Positions 45,905-55,871 of a stretch of 64,000 nt of DNA are shown here, piece after piece; positions within the stretch are counted from its first letter, which is position 1, and each line of letters starts with the position of its first letter. The notes below the pieces were generated by a model. That model ran no database searches. It was given only the letters and a program-made list of their open reading frames with translations, and had not been told where the DNA came from. The stretch comes from Amycolatopsis aidingensis (lineage in GTDB: Bacteria; Actinomycetota; Actinomycetes; Mycobacteriales; Pseudonocardiaceae), in NCBI RefSeq assembly GCF_018885265.1, contig NZ_CP076538.1, forward strand, positions 2,082,001-2,146,000. The letters run 5' to 3'. A program made the position numbers and the translations under genes.

Positions 45905-46437
45905 TCGCGACCGTCCGTGTACGTCCCGGACCAACATGTTCCACTACGACCACGCGACTTGCCGTTTTCGCAGGACTTGATCAATGCGGACATGACGGGT
46001 TTCCGCGGGCCAACACGTGGTTCAGGACGTCGGCCAGGAACTGGGCCGGGTTCCGATGCCGGGGGCCGTGTTGCGACGATGGCGGCTGGACGTCGCTGCG
46101 GCGGTGCATCACCGGCCGCCCGCGGCGCCCGCCAGCAGCGTCCATCGGGACGCGACCAGGTCGAGCGTGGAGACCCCATCGACCCAGGCGCGAGGAACCC
46201 GTGAACCCTGGTGACCCGTCCAGCGCCACCGCCAGGTCCACCGTGGACGGGAGTGCCGACGACGGCGGGCCGAGTCGTACCGCCGGCCGAGGTGCACGAC
46301 CCGGCGCCGCCCACATCCCCGCCGCTGCCCTGGCGGCGTCGGCTTCGGGTCGGCGCCCGCCGTGCAGCTGCGGGTCGGTGAGCCTGCGCATCGCATCCCT
46401 GCGCCTCCCGTCAATTGGTAGCAGGCGAGACCGCGCG
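45905..46437. other. Gap between methylase-like gene and transfer genes
   Basis: 533 bp lying between the convergent 3' ends of the methylase-like and M23 genes. Open frames on both strands are of biased composition with no recognisable family. Terminator function is plausible, but no clear stem was identified. Confidence 0.4.
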
Positions 46438-47382
46438 CTATCCGCAGAGTTGTCCTCCTCGCTGGCGGTAGAACTCCACCGGGTCGACGGCCTGTCCGTT
46501 GGCCTCGATCTGCAGGTGGAGGTGCGCACCGGTGGAAGCTCCCCGGTTTCCGACTGCGGCGATCGGCTGCCCGGCCTGTACGTATTGTCCTTCGCGGACG
46601 AGGTTATGGTCGTTGTGCCCGTAGATCGTCACAATCCCGCCCGCGTGCTGGATGCGCACCCACAGTCCGTAGCCGGACGCTGGGCCTGAGCTGATCACCG
46701 TTCCGGCGTTGGCCGCGAGGATCGGCGTACCGATGGGCGCGCCGATGTCGAGCCCTTTGTGGAACTCACTACCGCGGTACCCGAAGCCGGAGGTACAAGT
46801 GCCGCGGGTCGGAGGCGTCCAGCCGCCGGTCATCGCAGTGGCTGTGCAGGTGGCGCCGCGTACCGCGCCGACGATCTGGCGCGCGGCCTGCTCGTGATTG
46901 GCATACCGGCCGGGGAAGGCGGAACGTTGCACTGCCTGCGCCGCGGGGGCGAGGCCCATGTGTTGCCAGCTCGGCAGCGCGAGCAGGCGCCGGTAGAACT
47001 GGGCGGCGGCGTAGGTGGGGTCGAGGATCTGCTCGCGTGAGCCCCAGCCCATCGAGGGCCGCTGCTGGAACAGCCCCAACGAGTCCCGATCTCCGTAAGA
47101 GAGGTTGCGCAGACCCGACTCGGTAATGGCTGTGGCAATGGCGATCACCCACCCGTATTCGGGCACCTGCATCTGTTTGCCGACGGCGACGATGGTGGCT
47201 GCGTGGTTCATCTGTTCTGGGCCGTACCCGGCTGCGGATGTCGCGGTGGCCCCAGCGGGTGCGCAGTTCGCGCCGCTGCGGGAACTGCTTGACACGGACT
47301 GGATGACAGCGAGGGCGCCGCCGCCGATGAGGAGGATGAGCACGGCGACGAACGCGGCCCCGGTCGCGGCGAACCGACCCAT
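46438..47382 (-). CDS. Lytic transglycosylase-like and M23 peptidase, conjugation wall enzyme
   Basis: 314 aa from ATG 47382, with GAGGTG upstream. A membrane anchor lies at residues 8-30 (FVAVLILLIGGGALAVIQSV). The lysozyme-like domain at 55-170 contains ITESGLRNLSYGDRDSLGLF. The M23 endopeptidase at 190-314 has Zn ligands in FHKGLDIGAP and GAHLHLQIEANG. It would open peptidoglycan locally for the transfer channel, as VirB1-type proteins do. Confidence 0.9.
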   Translation of the reverse strand: MGRFAATGAAFVAVLILLIGGGALAVIQSVSSSSRSGANCAPAGATATSAAGYGPEQMNHAATIVAVGKQMQVPEYGWVIAIATAITESGLRNLSYGDRDSLGLFQQRPSMGWGSREQILDPTYAAAQFYRRLLALPSWQHMGLAPAAQAVQRSAFPGRYANHEQAARQIVGAVRGATCTATAMTGGWTPPTRGTCTSGFGYRGSEFHKGLDIGAPIGTPILAANAGTVISSGPASGYGLWVRIQHAGGIVTIYGHNDHNLVREGQYVQAGQPIAAVGNRGASTGAHLHLQIEANGQAVDPVEFYRQRGGQLCG

Positions 47383-47389
47383 TGCGGCA

Positions 47390-48421
47390 TCACCTCTGCG
47401 GACGTGCGGGATCGGGCGGCGGCATCGGCGAGGGTGGCGCGATCTCGGGGCGTGCGGTTGCGGGTGTGACGAGCTCCGGGCGCTGCTCACCGCGGGGTGC
47501 CGGGGCACGCATGTCTGGCCAGAGGACGGGCAGGTCGGCCAGCGCCACCCGACCGGCGGCGGACTCGTCGACCCGGCGCCACCGGGGCGCGGCCATGTCG
47601 AGTGGGTCGGCGGCTGCGTCGCCGCTGCTGGTCGCCACCGGTACGCGGGCGGGCCGGTCGAGAGCGCGGAGCGCTTCGGCCAGGGCCTTGCGGGCGTTGG
47701 CCTCGCGGGTGGCGCTGGGCAGCCATACCAGCACCGGCGTGGTGATGCCCGTGACCTCGGCCAGGCGCTGGTAGCGGGCCAGCTTGCCCGCTAGCCGGGA
47801 TAGTTGTTCGGTGCCGAAGTCGAACTCGACGAACCACTCGACGTCCCGGTCGTTGTCACGCCAGCGGCCGTAGCCATCCGGGGTGACGATGTCGCCCCAG
47901 TGCCGGCCGCAGCGGGAGGCGGACCACCACGCTGTGAGCACGCCGGTGGCGCCGGGTTGACGTGCGCGGCGGATCAGGGTGGTGAACAGCCCGTTGCAGC
48001 CCACGGTGTGCGCCAGTTGCAGGGAGAACGCGCGCCCGATCTCGCGCTCGCGGCTGTAGCCCAGTTCTTTGGGCTCGAGTCCGTCCTCGCGGGCGAGGGC
48101 GACCGCTCCGGCGGTGTCGAGGACGTAGTACATCGGGTGCGAGCCGCGTTCGCGGTGCGGCTGGAAGCGGTGCACGACGCCCCATTGGTAGAGGTTGCGC
48201 AGGCGCAGGTTCGCGGCGCGGCGGCCGGGGAAGGCGATGTCGATGATCTGGGTGCTGGTGAGCACGTGGTGCTCGAACAGCATCCGGCACAGCCACCGGT
48301 CGCGGTCGGTGAGATGCCGGGCCAGCCACGCGTGATGCTCGGCGGAGTTGAGCACGCGTGGCGCGGGACGTTGCGGCCGGTGCGTGCGCAGTTGTCGCTG
48401 CGGGGTGGGATTGCTAACCAT
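47390..48421 (-). CDS. Replication-relaxation family protein
   Basis: A 343-aa protein from ATG 48421. An N-terminal winged-helix region (LTDRDRWLCRMLFEHHVLTS, AANLRLRNLYQWGVV) is followed by a nuclease-like core with VEWFVEFDFGTEQLSRLAGK and LVWLPSATREANARKAL, and a Pro-rich tail. The family resembles plasmid relaxases/replication proteins and occurs beside TraD genes in actinomycete elements. It would prepare element DNA for transfer or replication. Confidence 0.82.
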   Translation of the reverse strand: MVSNPTPQRQLRTHRPQRPAPRVLNSAEHHAWLARHLTDRDRWLCRMLFEHHVLTSTQIIDIAFPGRRAANLRLRNLYQWGVVHRFQPHRERGSHPMYYVLDTAGAVALAREDGLEPKELGYSREREIGRAFSLQLAHTVGCNGLFTTLIRRARQPGATGVLTAWWSASRCGRHWGDIVTPDGYGRWRDNDRDVEWFVEFDFGTEQLSRLAGKLARYQRLAEVTGITTPVLVWLPSATREANARKALAEALRALDRPARVPVATSSGDAAADPLDMAAPRWRRVDESAAGRVALADLPVLWPDMRAPAPRGEQRPELVTPATARPEIAPPSPMPPPDPARPQR

Positions 48422-48488
48422 TGTGACGTGCACCTCCAACGACGCAGCGCGAGAAGGCGCTCTGCGGGTGAGGGGACAGTGGGTGGTG

Positions 48489-50987
48489 TCAGACCGCGCG
48501 GCGGGGATCGACCGCCCGCGGCCGGACGTTCTCGGCGGGTTCCTGTGTGCTCCGGGGCTCGGTGTTCACGCGCGCGAGCCGACGGATTTCCTTGGCGCGT
48601 CCTGGGATCGTGGGTGGGAGTTTCTCGGTGACGCCGGTGAACGGGGGTGCTTCCTCGCTGTCGAGCACGAGCCGTGCGGCGACGTGGAAGCGGCCGAGGT
48701 TGGCGAGGTCGTGCTCGGTGAGTCGGGGTGCGGTGTGCCGGGCGAGGTCACGGGCGTCTTCGGGCGACGCGGAGAAGATGATCTTTGAGCGGGCGTTGGT
48801 GGAGATGCCTTCTTCCAGCTCGCGGGGCAGTTGCCGGAGGTATTGGTGCGCGAGCGTCATGGACATTCGGTAGGCGCGGGCCTCGGCGAGCATGTCCTCC
48901 ATGGGATAAGCGAGATGGAGGAAGTTGTGGCACTCGTCGATGTAGAGCGAGGCGTCGTGCCGGTCGCGTTGCGGTATCCGGGCTCGCCGTGTGGCGGCTT
49001 GCCAGGTCCGGGCGACGACGATCGAGCCGATCAGCCGGGCGGTGTCCATCCCGAGGGCGTCCTTGCCGAGGCGTACCAGGCAGATGCCGCCGTCGAGCAC
49101 GGCGTCCATGTCCACCGTGGAGGTGCCTCCGGCGAGTGAGGCGCGCACGAAGGGGCGCAGCAGCAGGCCGCGGAGCTTGTTCATCAGCGGCGCGACGACT
49201 TGGGCCCTGCTGGCGTCGGACAGGTCGTCGTACCAGCTCCAGAACCCGGTGAGGACGTCGTCGGAGATCTGTTCGAGTGCGCGGTGCCGGAACGCGGGCA
49301 CGGTGAGCAGTGTCGGGAGGTCGGTCAAGGTGGGGGTGCCGGGGAGTTCGCGCAGGGTCAGCAGCCCGGAGCGCAGGATGTCCTCGGTGCGCGGGCCCCA
49401 GCTGGAGGCGTAGATGTGGGAGAAGATCGAGACCAGGTTGTCCACGGTGCGGGCCGTGTCCGGGCCTTCGAGCGGGTTGAGCACCGGGGGGCGGGAGCGG
49501 CTGTCGGCGTCGAAGAGGACGACCTTCTCGCCGAGCCGCGAGGGCAGCCGCATCAGGGTGTCGGCGACCAGGTCGCCCTTGGGATCGATGACGACCAGGC
49601 CGCGGCCGGCCTCGGCGTCCTCGAGGATCATCCGGGCCATCAATTCGGACTTGCCGGATCCGGTCGCGCCGAGGATGTGCACGTGGTGGCGGGCGTCGGC
49701 CACGCGCAGCCCCACCGGCCGGGAATGGCCGGAGTCGCTGACCCCGATCGGCTTCACCCCGGCGCCGTCGGTGGCGATCCCCGGTGGCGGCGGGACCGCT
49801 TTCGCCCCGGCGCGCTGCAAACCCGGCACGGCCTCGTCCGTGGGCACGTGCGCCAGCGCTGCTAACTCGGCGATCGAGAGCAGATCACCGCTGGTCAGGC
49901 GCCGCCCGGCTACGGCTTGGATCGGGTTGGTGAGCCGGACGCGGCGGTAGTAGTTGTGCTCGCTGTAGGCCGCGAACGCGCTGGCGATGGCGTGGCCGCG
50001 TCCGCGCAGGTGCTCGCGCACCGGGACCCGCTCAGCACTGGTTGTGTGCTGGTCGACGAGGGTGGCCACGGCGTAGCGGATGCGGGTTTCGTACTGGGAG
50101 CCGCGCTGTTTGGCCACGATGACCCGGTCCTGCGCGGAGGTCTCCAGCGAGGTCTGGTGATCGGTGACCGGTTTGCTGGCCCCTGCGCGGGGTGTGTGGG
50201 ACCTGGTGTGCGGGGTGAGCAGGTCCAGCAGCCGCCCGGCCACCTTGACCGGCCTGCCGGCGCGGACCCGGCGGGCCGCTCGGCGCGCTTTCCGCACGCG
50301 GGCGCCGGTGACCGGGCGCGCGAGGATCTGCACCACGGCACGCTCATGGATGGCGAGCCCGACTGGGGCGCCCAGCAAGGCCCGGACCGGATCAGCTGGG
50401 AAGTCCGACCGGATCGGCAGGGCTTCGCTGCGGGCCAGGCGCAGTTCACCGCCCACGGCCTCGACCGCTTTCCCCGGCGGGTGGGTCACGGGGATCGGTG
50501 GCTTGGCCGGCGTGGTGCGGGTGTGCGCGCCGGGCCAGGCGGCCTCGATCGCGCGTTCGGCCATACCGGGCGGCACGACGCCTGGCAGCCACAACCGCAG
50601 CGCGACGCCAGCGTGGGAGAACACGTACTCCCACACGATGTGCGGCTGGCCGTGGATCCGGCGCTTCCAGCCGGGCCGCAACAACCCGACCAGATTGGAG
50701 TACAACGCTGCTGCACCGTCCGGATCGACCGTGGGCGGGGCCAGCACGGTGACCCCCCGGGCGTCGGTGGCCATCTGGTCTTGGCAGCGGCGGCCCCACC
50801 ACCGGCGCCCGGCCACGACACCGGTCACCACCAGCGCGAGCACCGGCCCGGCGACAGGCCCCCACGACACGGCGACGTCCCGCAGCGCGGTGACTACTGC
50901 GCGGACCGCGGCACCAGGATCGCGGAGGTAGTCCTGCAACGGTGAGGCGACCACCCCCGCCTGAGCACTAGGCTGGACAGGAAACAT
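48489..50987 (-). CDS. TraD/VirD4-like conjugative coupling ATPase
   Basis: 832 aa from ATG 50987. N-terminal membrane helix near residues 45-65 (PVLALVVTGVVAG). The ATPase domain has Walker A GATGSGKSELMAR near residue 445, GLVVIDPKGDLVADTL, and Walker B SLYIDECHNFLHL near 690. Its wide N-terminal domain and position between the replication-relaxation and VirB4 genes indicate the coupling protein that brings DNA to the transfer channel. Confidence 0.9.
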   Translation of the reverse strand: MFPVQPSAQAGVVASPLQDYLRDPGAAVRAVVTALRDVAVSWGPVAGPVLALVVTGVVAGRRWWGRRCQDQMATDARGVTVLAPPTVDPDGAAALYSNLVGLLRPGWKRRIHGQPHIVWEYVFSHAGVALRLWLPGVVPPGMAERAIEAAWPGAHTRTTPAKPPIPVTHPPGKAVEAVGGELRLARSEALPIRSDFPADPVRALLGAPVGLAIHERAVVQILARPVTGARVRKARRAARRVRAGRPVKVAGRLLDLLTPHTRSHTPRAGASKPVTDHQTSLETSAQDRVIVAKQRGSQYETRIRYAVATLVDQHTTSAERVPVREHLRGRGHAIASAFAAYSEHNYYRRVRLTNPIQAVAGRRLTSGDLLSIAELAALAHVPTDEAVPGLQRAGAKAVPPPPGIATDGAGVKPIGVSDSGHSRPVGLRVADARHHVHILGATGSGKSELMARMILEDAEAGRGLVVIDPKGDLVADTLMRLPSRLGEKVVLFDADSRSRPPVLNPLEGPDTARTVDNLVSIFSHIYASSWGPRTEDILRSGLLTLRELPGTPTLTDLPTLLTVPAFRHRALEQISDDVLTGFWSWYDDLSDASRAQVVAPLMNKLRGLLLRPFVRASLAGGTSTVDMDAVLDGGICLVRLGKDALGMDTARLIGSIVVARTWQAATRRARIPQRDRHDASLYIDECHNFLHLAYPMEDMLAEARAYRMSMTLAHQYLRQLPRELEEGISTNARSKIIFSASPEDARDLARHTAPRLTEHDLANLGRFHVAARLVLDSEEAPPFTGVTEKLPPTIPGRAKEIRRLARVNTEPRSTQEPAENVRPRAVDPRRAV

Positions 50988-51033
50988 CAGACATCCCCTC
51001 TCGTGCACGGAGAAAGCTCGGACGGACACGGGT

Positions 51034-51867
51034 TCAGGCCGCCTGCCGCTCGGCGCCGTCCGCGTTCGGACGGCCCTCCGCCGTCGCGGGAGCGGTCGGG
51101 TCGCCGGGCGCGAGTCGCAGATGACCACGCCGCCTACCGCGACGTTCGGCGTCGATCTCCGCCTGCCACTCGGAGAGTCGCCGCCCGCCCATGCGCTTGA
51201 GGAACTGTGGGATCCGGTTCGCGGGCACCCCGACCAGGCGTGGACCGAGCACCGCCAGCAGGTCCGAGGCTTCCTGCGAGGACCACCCGGCCCCGGCGAT
51301 GGCGTCGGTGTCGGGAAACACATCGGCGACCCGGTCACGGTCGGGGTCGATGACGGAGTCTTCGCGACCGCCGTAGCTGTAGACCCACAGGAAGTTCTCC
51401 GGCGGGTCCGGTTCTATCAACCGTTTGAAGCGGCGAACTTCCTTGGTGTAGCAGTAGAAAGTCACCTGTGGGCACGCTCGCATCACGCGACACCACGCCA
51501 ATGTGTAGGCATCAGAGAAAAAGTCTCCCGCATCGTGAATCCGGATGAACCTGCCCGTGAAGCGAGGTGCTGACAGCTCGCGGATCATGGCGGCTTCCCA
51601 GCCAGGTAAATCGTCCAGCACGTACGCGAGATTGGCGGTATGTTTGGCTTTGACTGCGGGGAAGAGGTAGGTCCCGTTGCGGGCATAGCAGATTCGCGTG
51701 CATGCGCTCGCTGCGGGGCAGGTCACCTGCGTTCGCCCGTCGGGCAGCCGGGCAGCGAGCGCGGGCAGTGTCCAGTTCCAGACACCGATCGCGCGCATTT
51801 CCCGGTTCTGCGTCAACAACCGGGCTGGCCGGACCGGAACTCTGGTCGCGGTGGCGGAGGAAGGCAT
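51034..51867 (-). CDS. GP88-family protein (phage/element-borne)
   Basis: 277 aa from ATG 51867. It contains VTCPAASACTRICYARNGTY near residue 50, a Cys cluster CxxxxxCxxxC typical of the GP88 family of actinophages and mobile elements, then RIHDAGDFFSDAYTLAW and VTFYCYTKEVRRFKR. The Cys pattern suggests metal or iron-sulfur binding. Function is unknown. It is unusual between the coupling and VirB4 ATPases. Confidence 0.82.
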   Translation of the reverse strand: MPSSATATRVPVRPARLLTQNREMRAIGVWNWTLPALAARLPDGRTQVTCPAASACTRICYARNGTYLFPAVKAKHTANLAYVLDDLPGWEAAMIRELSAPRFTGRFIRIHDAGDFFSDAYTLAWCRVMRACPQVTFYCYTKEVRRFKRLIEPDPPENFLWVYSYGGREDSVIDPDRDRVADVFPDTDAIAGAGWSSQEASDLLAVLGPRLVGVPANRIPQFLKRMGGRRLSEWQAEIDAERRGRRRGHLRLAPGDPTAPATAEGRPNADGAERQAA

Positions 51868-51949
51868 ATGACACCTCACACACGAAAGTCAGGCGAGCAA
51901 AGGAAACGAGGAGGACGGTTCTGCGGTGCAGCGGTCCCAGCGGCGGGTG

Positions 51950-53848
51950 TTAGGCGGCGCTGTCGAGGTCCACGTGACCGTCGACGTCTGCATCAAGAGC
52001 CAGCTCGGTGTCGTCGTCGCCGAGATCCACCAGCGTGCCGTCGTCCGTGCTGGATTCCTGTTGCGCGTAGGTCGCCAGCTCGGCCGGGTCTGTGGTGATG
52101 AGCGTGTTTTCCTGTGGTGAGGCCAGGGATTGGAACGCGACCCGTTGCGTGCCGGTGCTCAGGAGACCTTGTCCTTTGTCCGCGGAGATGAGGAACTGTT
52201 TCTCGCCCTCGGACAGGTTGAAGGTCGCCACGATCTCGTCGATCGCTTGCGGTGCTTGGCGGAGGAGGAGCTGGGTGGCTGCGTTGGCGATGATGGCCTT
52301 GCCCAGGTCTGTTCCGAGGACGTCGCCGACATCTTGGGTCGCGATGGTTAGCCCGGCCCAGTGTTTCCGGGCTGCTTTGGCCATCCGGTGCAGGAACCGC
52401 GTCCCGGCGGGGTCTTGCATGAGCAGCCATGCTTCGTCGACCGTGACCAGTCTCGGGCGCCGGATGGCCGGGTTGGACACCCGCCGCCACACGGTGTCCA
52501 GGGTGAGCAGCGTCCCGATCGGCCGTAGTTCGTCGGGCAGATCGCGCAGGCTGAACACGGTGAGGTGCCCTTCGGGCCGGGTGGTGGTCGGCCCGGAGAA
52601 CATCGTGGAGAACGCGCCCTCTACGAACGGGTGCAACCTCGCGCCTAGGTCTGCGGCGACCGGGTCCGGGGCGGTGGTGAGGACCGTGGCGAGGTCGGCC
52701 AGCAGCGGCGCCTGCCGGCCCCAGGTTCGGGGGTCGCTGGTGATCCCGGCTTGCTGGTAGGTGGTCATGATCGCCCGGTCGAGCACGGCGCGCTGCTGCG
52801 CGGACAGGTCGGCGCCGAGCAGGACTCCGATCACGGTGTGCAGAAACAGCGCGCGGCGGGTGAGGGCGTCCTTGGGTGCGGTGCGGCGCCCGTCCGGGCG
52901 CAGCGCGATGGGCAGGTCGAACGGGTTGATGCGGACCTCGGCGTCGCCGAGGCGGAGGTAGGTGCCGCCGATGGCCTCGCACAGCCGCCGGTACTCGTCT
53001 TCGGGGTCGATGATGGCGACCTCGACCCCGCGGTAGAGGCTGCGCAGGGCTTCTAGCTTGACCAGGTAGGACTTGCCCGCCCCCGACCTGCCCAGCACGA
53101 CGCTGTTGTAGTTGTCGGCGGCGAAGCGGTCCCAGTGCACCAGGCCCTGGCTGCCGACGTTGAACCCGTAGAGCACTCCTTCCGGGGCGGCGACGCTGGT
53201 CGGGTCGGCCGGGGGCAGGTCGGGGCTGGTGAAGGGGAACGCGGCGGCCAGGGCGCTGGTGTCGAAGGTGCGGCGCATCCCGATCAGGTCCAGCGCCAGC
53301 GGCAGGGTGGACACCCAGCCCTGCAGTGAGCGGTAGGTGGTGGGTTGGGCGTTCATCAGCAGCGACGCGGCCAGGGAGCGCACCGCGGCGACGTGCTCGG
53401 CGAGGTCGTCCTGGCTGGTGGCGTGCACGGTTAGGTAGAGGCCGAGCCGGTAGAGCTTGCCTTCACCGCGGGCGACGCGGGCGGAGAGGTCGTAGGCGTC
53501 CTCGGTGGCGGCCTCGACCATCGGGTCTAGCAGGCGGCCTTTCTCGCTGGTGTGCCGCCTGCCGGATTCGAGCTTGGACAGCTGGCGCTTGAGCCGGTTG
53601 GCGGCGGTGACCGGGTCGATCGGCTCGATGTGCAGGGCGACGTCGACGCGGCCGGGATAGGACAGCAGCGGCTGCAGCCACCCGGCATGCACCTCGCGGG
53701 GATAGCCGGTGATCGCGAAGGACGCGACCCACTCCCCACCGACCTCGAGGTGCCGCGGTGCGACGGAGAGCGAGTCCGGGGTGAACGCGCTGGCCCTGCC
53801 CAGGGGCGCGTGCGCGGGTCGCTTCTTGCGGCGGAGTTTGCTGGTCAT
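51950..53848 (-). CDS. VirB4-family transfer ATPase
   Basis: A 632-aa VirB4/TraC-type ATPase of the type IV secretion channel. The N-terminal domain (residues 1-250) leads to Walker A GRSGAGKSYLVKLEAL near 265, VAIIDPEDEYRRL, then Walker B LVTVDEAWLLMQD near 480, and the C-terminal IATQDVGDVLGTDLGKAI. It starts within the stop of the PrgI-like gene (4-nt overlap), consistent with one transcript for the channel genes. The acidic C-terminal tail (DDGTLVDLGDDDTELALDAD) is notable. Confidence 0.92.
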   Translation of the reverse strand: MTSKLRRKKRPAHAPLGRASAFTPDSLSVAPRHLEVGGEWVASFAITGYPREVHAGWLQPLLSYPGRVDVALHIEPIDPVTAANRLKRQLSKLESGRRHTSEKGRLLDPMVEAATEDAYDLSARVARGEGKLYRLGLYLTVHATSQDDLAEHVAAVRSLAASLLMNAQPTTYRSLQGWVSTLPLALDLIGMRRTFDTSALAAAFPFTSPDLPPADPTSVAAPEGVLYGFNVGSQGLVHWDRFAADNYNSVVLGRSGAGKSYLVKLEALRSLYRGVEVAIIDPEDEYRRLCEAIGGTYLRLGDAEVRINPFDLPIALRPDGRRTAPKDALTRRALFLHTVIGVLLGADLSAQQRAVLDRAIMTTYQQAGITSDPRTWGRQAPLLADLATVLTTAPDPVAADLGARLHPFVEGAFSTMFSGPTTTRPEGHLTVFSLRDLPDELRPIGTLLTLDTVWRRVSNPAIRRPRLVTVDEAWLLMQDPAGTRFLHRMAKAARKHWAGLTIATQDVGDVLGTDLGKAIIANAATQLLLRQAPQAIDEIVATFNLSEGEKQFLISADKGQGLLSTGTQRVAFQSLASPQENTLITTDPAELATYAQQESSTDDGTLVDLGDDDTELALDADVDGHVDLDSAA

Positions 53849-55002
53849 AGGTCGCTGCCCTCCCAGTCCTCGAGAGCGGTCGCCGCGGGCGTCGTGTCGG
53901 GTTCGTGCTGGCGTGCAGTCGCCCGGTGCTGGCCGGGTGGGTCGTTGTCAGGGTCGGCGGCGGTGGTGATGACCTCGTCCGCGCCGGCCAGTCCCGCGGA
54001 CGGGGGGATCAGGCTGTCGGGGTTGCAGGCCGTGGCCAGCACGGCGGTGGCCTGGCCCGCGTCCAGCGGGGTGATCGTGATCCCGGCCGGGGAGAGCAGT
54101 TCGGTCGCTTCCCCCAGGCGCCGCACGAGCCGGGTTTCCGCGGAGCGCCGCGCAGCCTCGGTGACCTCTCCGGCCTGGGCGCGGTAACGTCGTGCGCGCA
54201 GCGCGGCGAGCGGGGAGGGGCCGCCGAGCCCGTCGGTGGGACCCGTCGCGCGGACCGGTTCGCGTAAGACCAGCAGCACCTGGCGGCGGAGCAGGTCGGT
54301 GGAGTGGCGCAGTTGGTCCAGGTACTGGGCGTGCTCGCGTGCCGCCGCTTCCAGCATCGGGTGCGGCAATCCCGGGGCGGCCTCGCGCAGGTCGCTGATC
54401 TGGCGGGTCAGGTCCAGCCGTTCGGCCCGGATCAGGACCTGCACGGGCGCGGAGATGGAGTGCAGGTACCGGCCGAAGGCAGCGACCAGCGCTTCCTGCT
54501 CGCCGGGCGTGCGCAGCGCGAAGTTCACCGTCGAGGCGACCGCGACCATCGCGACCCCGTCGGTGCCGAGGTCGACGACCCCGGCTTCGGTGACCCCTTC
54601 CGCGGGCAGGCGCAGCGCCGCCGGAGATACCTCCGACTCGCCCGCCGTAGGGGTGTCACTGGTCGTGGTGGCGTGGTGGGTCAGCCACTCGGGTGCTGCG
54701 CGGACTCCTTCGGGCGCGGCCACTCGGTGGCGGGGTTGCAGCCGCTGGCGGATCGCGGCGAGCAGGAGCCGGTCGAGGCTGATGCCGTCACGCTGGCCCA
54801 GCGCCAGCACCACGGCCGTGACGCCGATCGGGATCGCGACGATCAGGAAGACTGGCAGCGGCACCACGCTGCGGGTCAGGGTCCAGGCGCCGTGGAGCAC
54901 GAGCCCGGTCACGGCAAGGATCGCGAGCTGGCGGGCGGTCAGGTTGACCAGGACGCGGTCTTCCCGGTCGACATCGGCGGGGATCCGGACGGGCTGGGTC
55001 AT
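53845..55002 (-). CDS. PrgI/SCO6880-like conjugation membrane protein
   Basis: A 385-aa protein. The N-terminus MTQPVRIPADVDREDRVLVN and two adjacent helices (LAILAVTGLVLHGAWTL, VFLIVAIPIGVTAVVLAL) are those of PrgI/SCO6880-type proteins. A soluble helical C-terminal domain follows, with ATELLSPAGITITPLDAGQA. It is the usual upstream partner of VirB4 in Gram-positive elements and probably anchors it to the membrane. Confidence 0.85.
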   Translation of the reverse strand: MTQPVRIPADVDREDRVLVNLTARQLAILAVTGLVLHGAWTLTRSVVPLPVFLIVAIPIGVTAVVLALGQRDGISLDRLLLAAIRQRLQPRHRVAAPEGVRAAPEWLTHHATTTSDTPTAGESEVSPAALRLPAEGVTEAGVVDLGTDGVAMVAVASTVNFALRTPGEQEALVAAFGRYLHSISAPVQVLIRAERLDLTRQISDLREAAPGLPHPMLEAAAREHAQYLDQLRHSTDLLRRQVLLVLREPVRATGPTDGLGGPSPLAALRARRYRAQAGEVTEAARRSAETRLVRRLGEATELLSPAGITITPLDAGQATAVLATACNPDSLIPPSAGLAGADEVITTAADPDNDPPGQHRATARQHEPDTTPAATALEDWEGSDL

Positions 55003-55871
55003 CGCGTGTCACCTCCTCGAGGCGGAGACGTCGGCGGTGCGGGTGTGGCGGGTGGGGTGGGTGCGCGGAACTGGAGCGGGGGCGCGGCGTGGGTGCGGCG
55101 GCGCGCGTCGCCCAGGCGCTGGTCGGGCTGGGCCGGGCGGAACACCGGCGCCGCGGGCGGCGCCGCCGGTGCGGTGGGGCGTCCGGTGTGCTCCGGCTCG
55201 GGCTGGGCGGGCTGGAACCGCAGCTGGGGCGGGACCGCCGCCACCCGTATGGGACGTGTAGGCGGAGCGCCGCGGGTGCGGCGGAACCCGCCCGGCGCCT
55301 GGAACCGCGGCGCCGTGCTCCGCCGGGCCACCTGCAGGGGTGGGGGAGCGGGCCGTGGTGTGGCGCTGAACGTCGGCTTGCCCGGCGGTGGTGGTGTGGC
55401 GGGGCTGACGGCTGGGTCGTGGACGGTGTCCTGCGGGCCGGGTTGCAGGAACCGTGGCTCGCGCGGCGGCACCCGGCCGTGCCGGGCCGCGCGGGCACGG
55501 TCGGCGTCGTAGCCCTCCTGCAACCGCTGCTCCACCGCGGCCTGCCGCCGGTCGAGCTCCGCCCGGGTCGGGGCGATCCGCGGTTGCGCCGGCCACGGCG
55601 GATCAGGCTGTCCGCCTCGGCCTCCGCGCCTGCCTGGTCCGGTGGGCGTGGCGCCGCCGCGACCGGTGGCTCGGGCAGGGCCGGCGTGACGTAGGCCGCC
55701 GGTTTTGCCGGCGACCAGGCCGAAGGTTTTGCCCGCGATGTAGGCGCGGGCCAGGCCTCCGAGCAGCGACCGGCCGGAGCCGACCTTGATCGCGGACAGG
55801 AACCAGAACGGGATCTTGAACAGGATGAACATCAACGCGATCGCGGTGATCAACGTGGCCAGGCCGCTCAT
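54999..55871 (-). CDS. Conjugation-associated small-membrane/proline-rich protein
   Basis: 290 aa from ATG 55871. One N-terminal membrane segment (LITAIALMFILFKIPFWFLS) is followed by about 240 residues rich in Pro, Arg and Ala that look disordered. It overlaps its neighbours by 4 nt on both sides. The position matches the small element-specific protein next to the TrbL-like gene; the role in the channel is inferred. Confidence 0.72.
   Translation of the reverse strand: MSGLATLITAIALMFILFKIPFWFLSAIKVGSGRSLLGGLARAYIAGKTFGLVAGKTGGLRHAGPARATGRGGATPTGPGRRGGRGGQPDPPWPAQPRIAPTRAELDRRQAAVEQRLQEGYDADRARAARHGRVPPREPRFLQPGPQDTVHDPAVSPATPPPPGKPTFSATPRPAPPPLQVARRSTAPRFQAPGGFRRTRGAPPTRPIRVAAVPPQLRFQPAQPEPEHTGRPTAPAAPPAAPVFRPAQPDQRLGDARRRTHAAPPLQFRAPTPPATPAPPTSPPRGGDTR

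Noticed and set aside
45259..46689. 476-codon plus-strand frame spanning the methylase-like gene and the following gap
   Set aside because: It overlaps two well-supported genes in other frames and its product has no conserved features.
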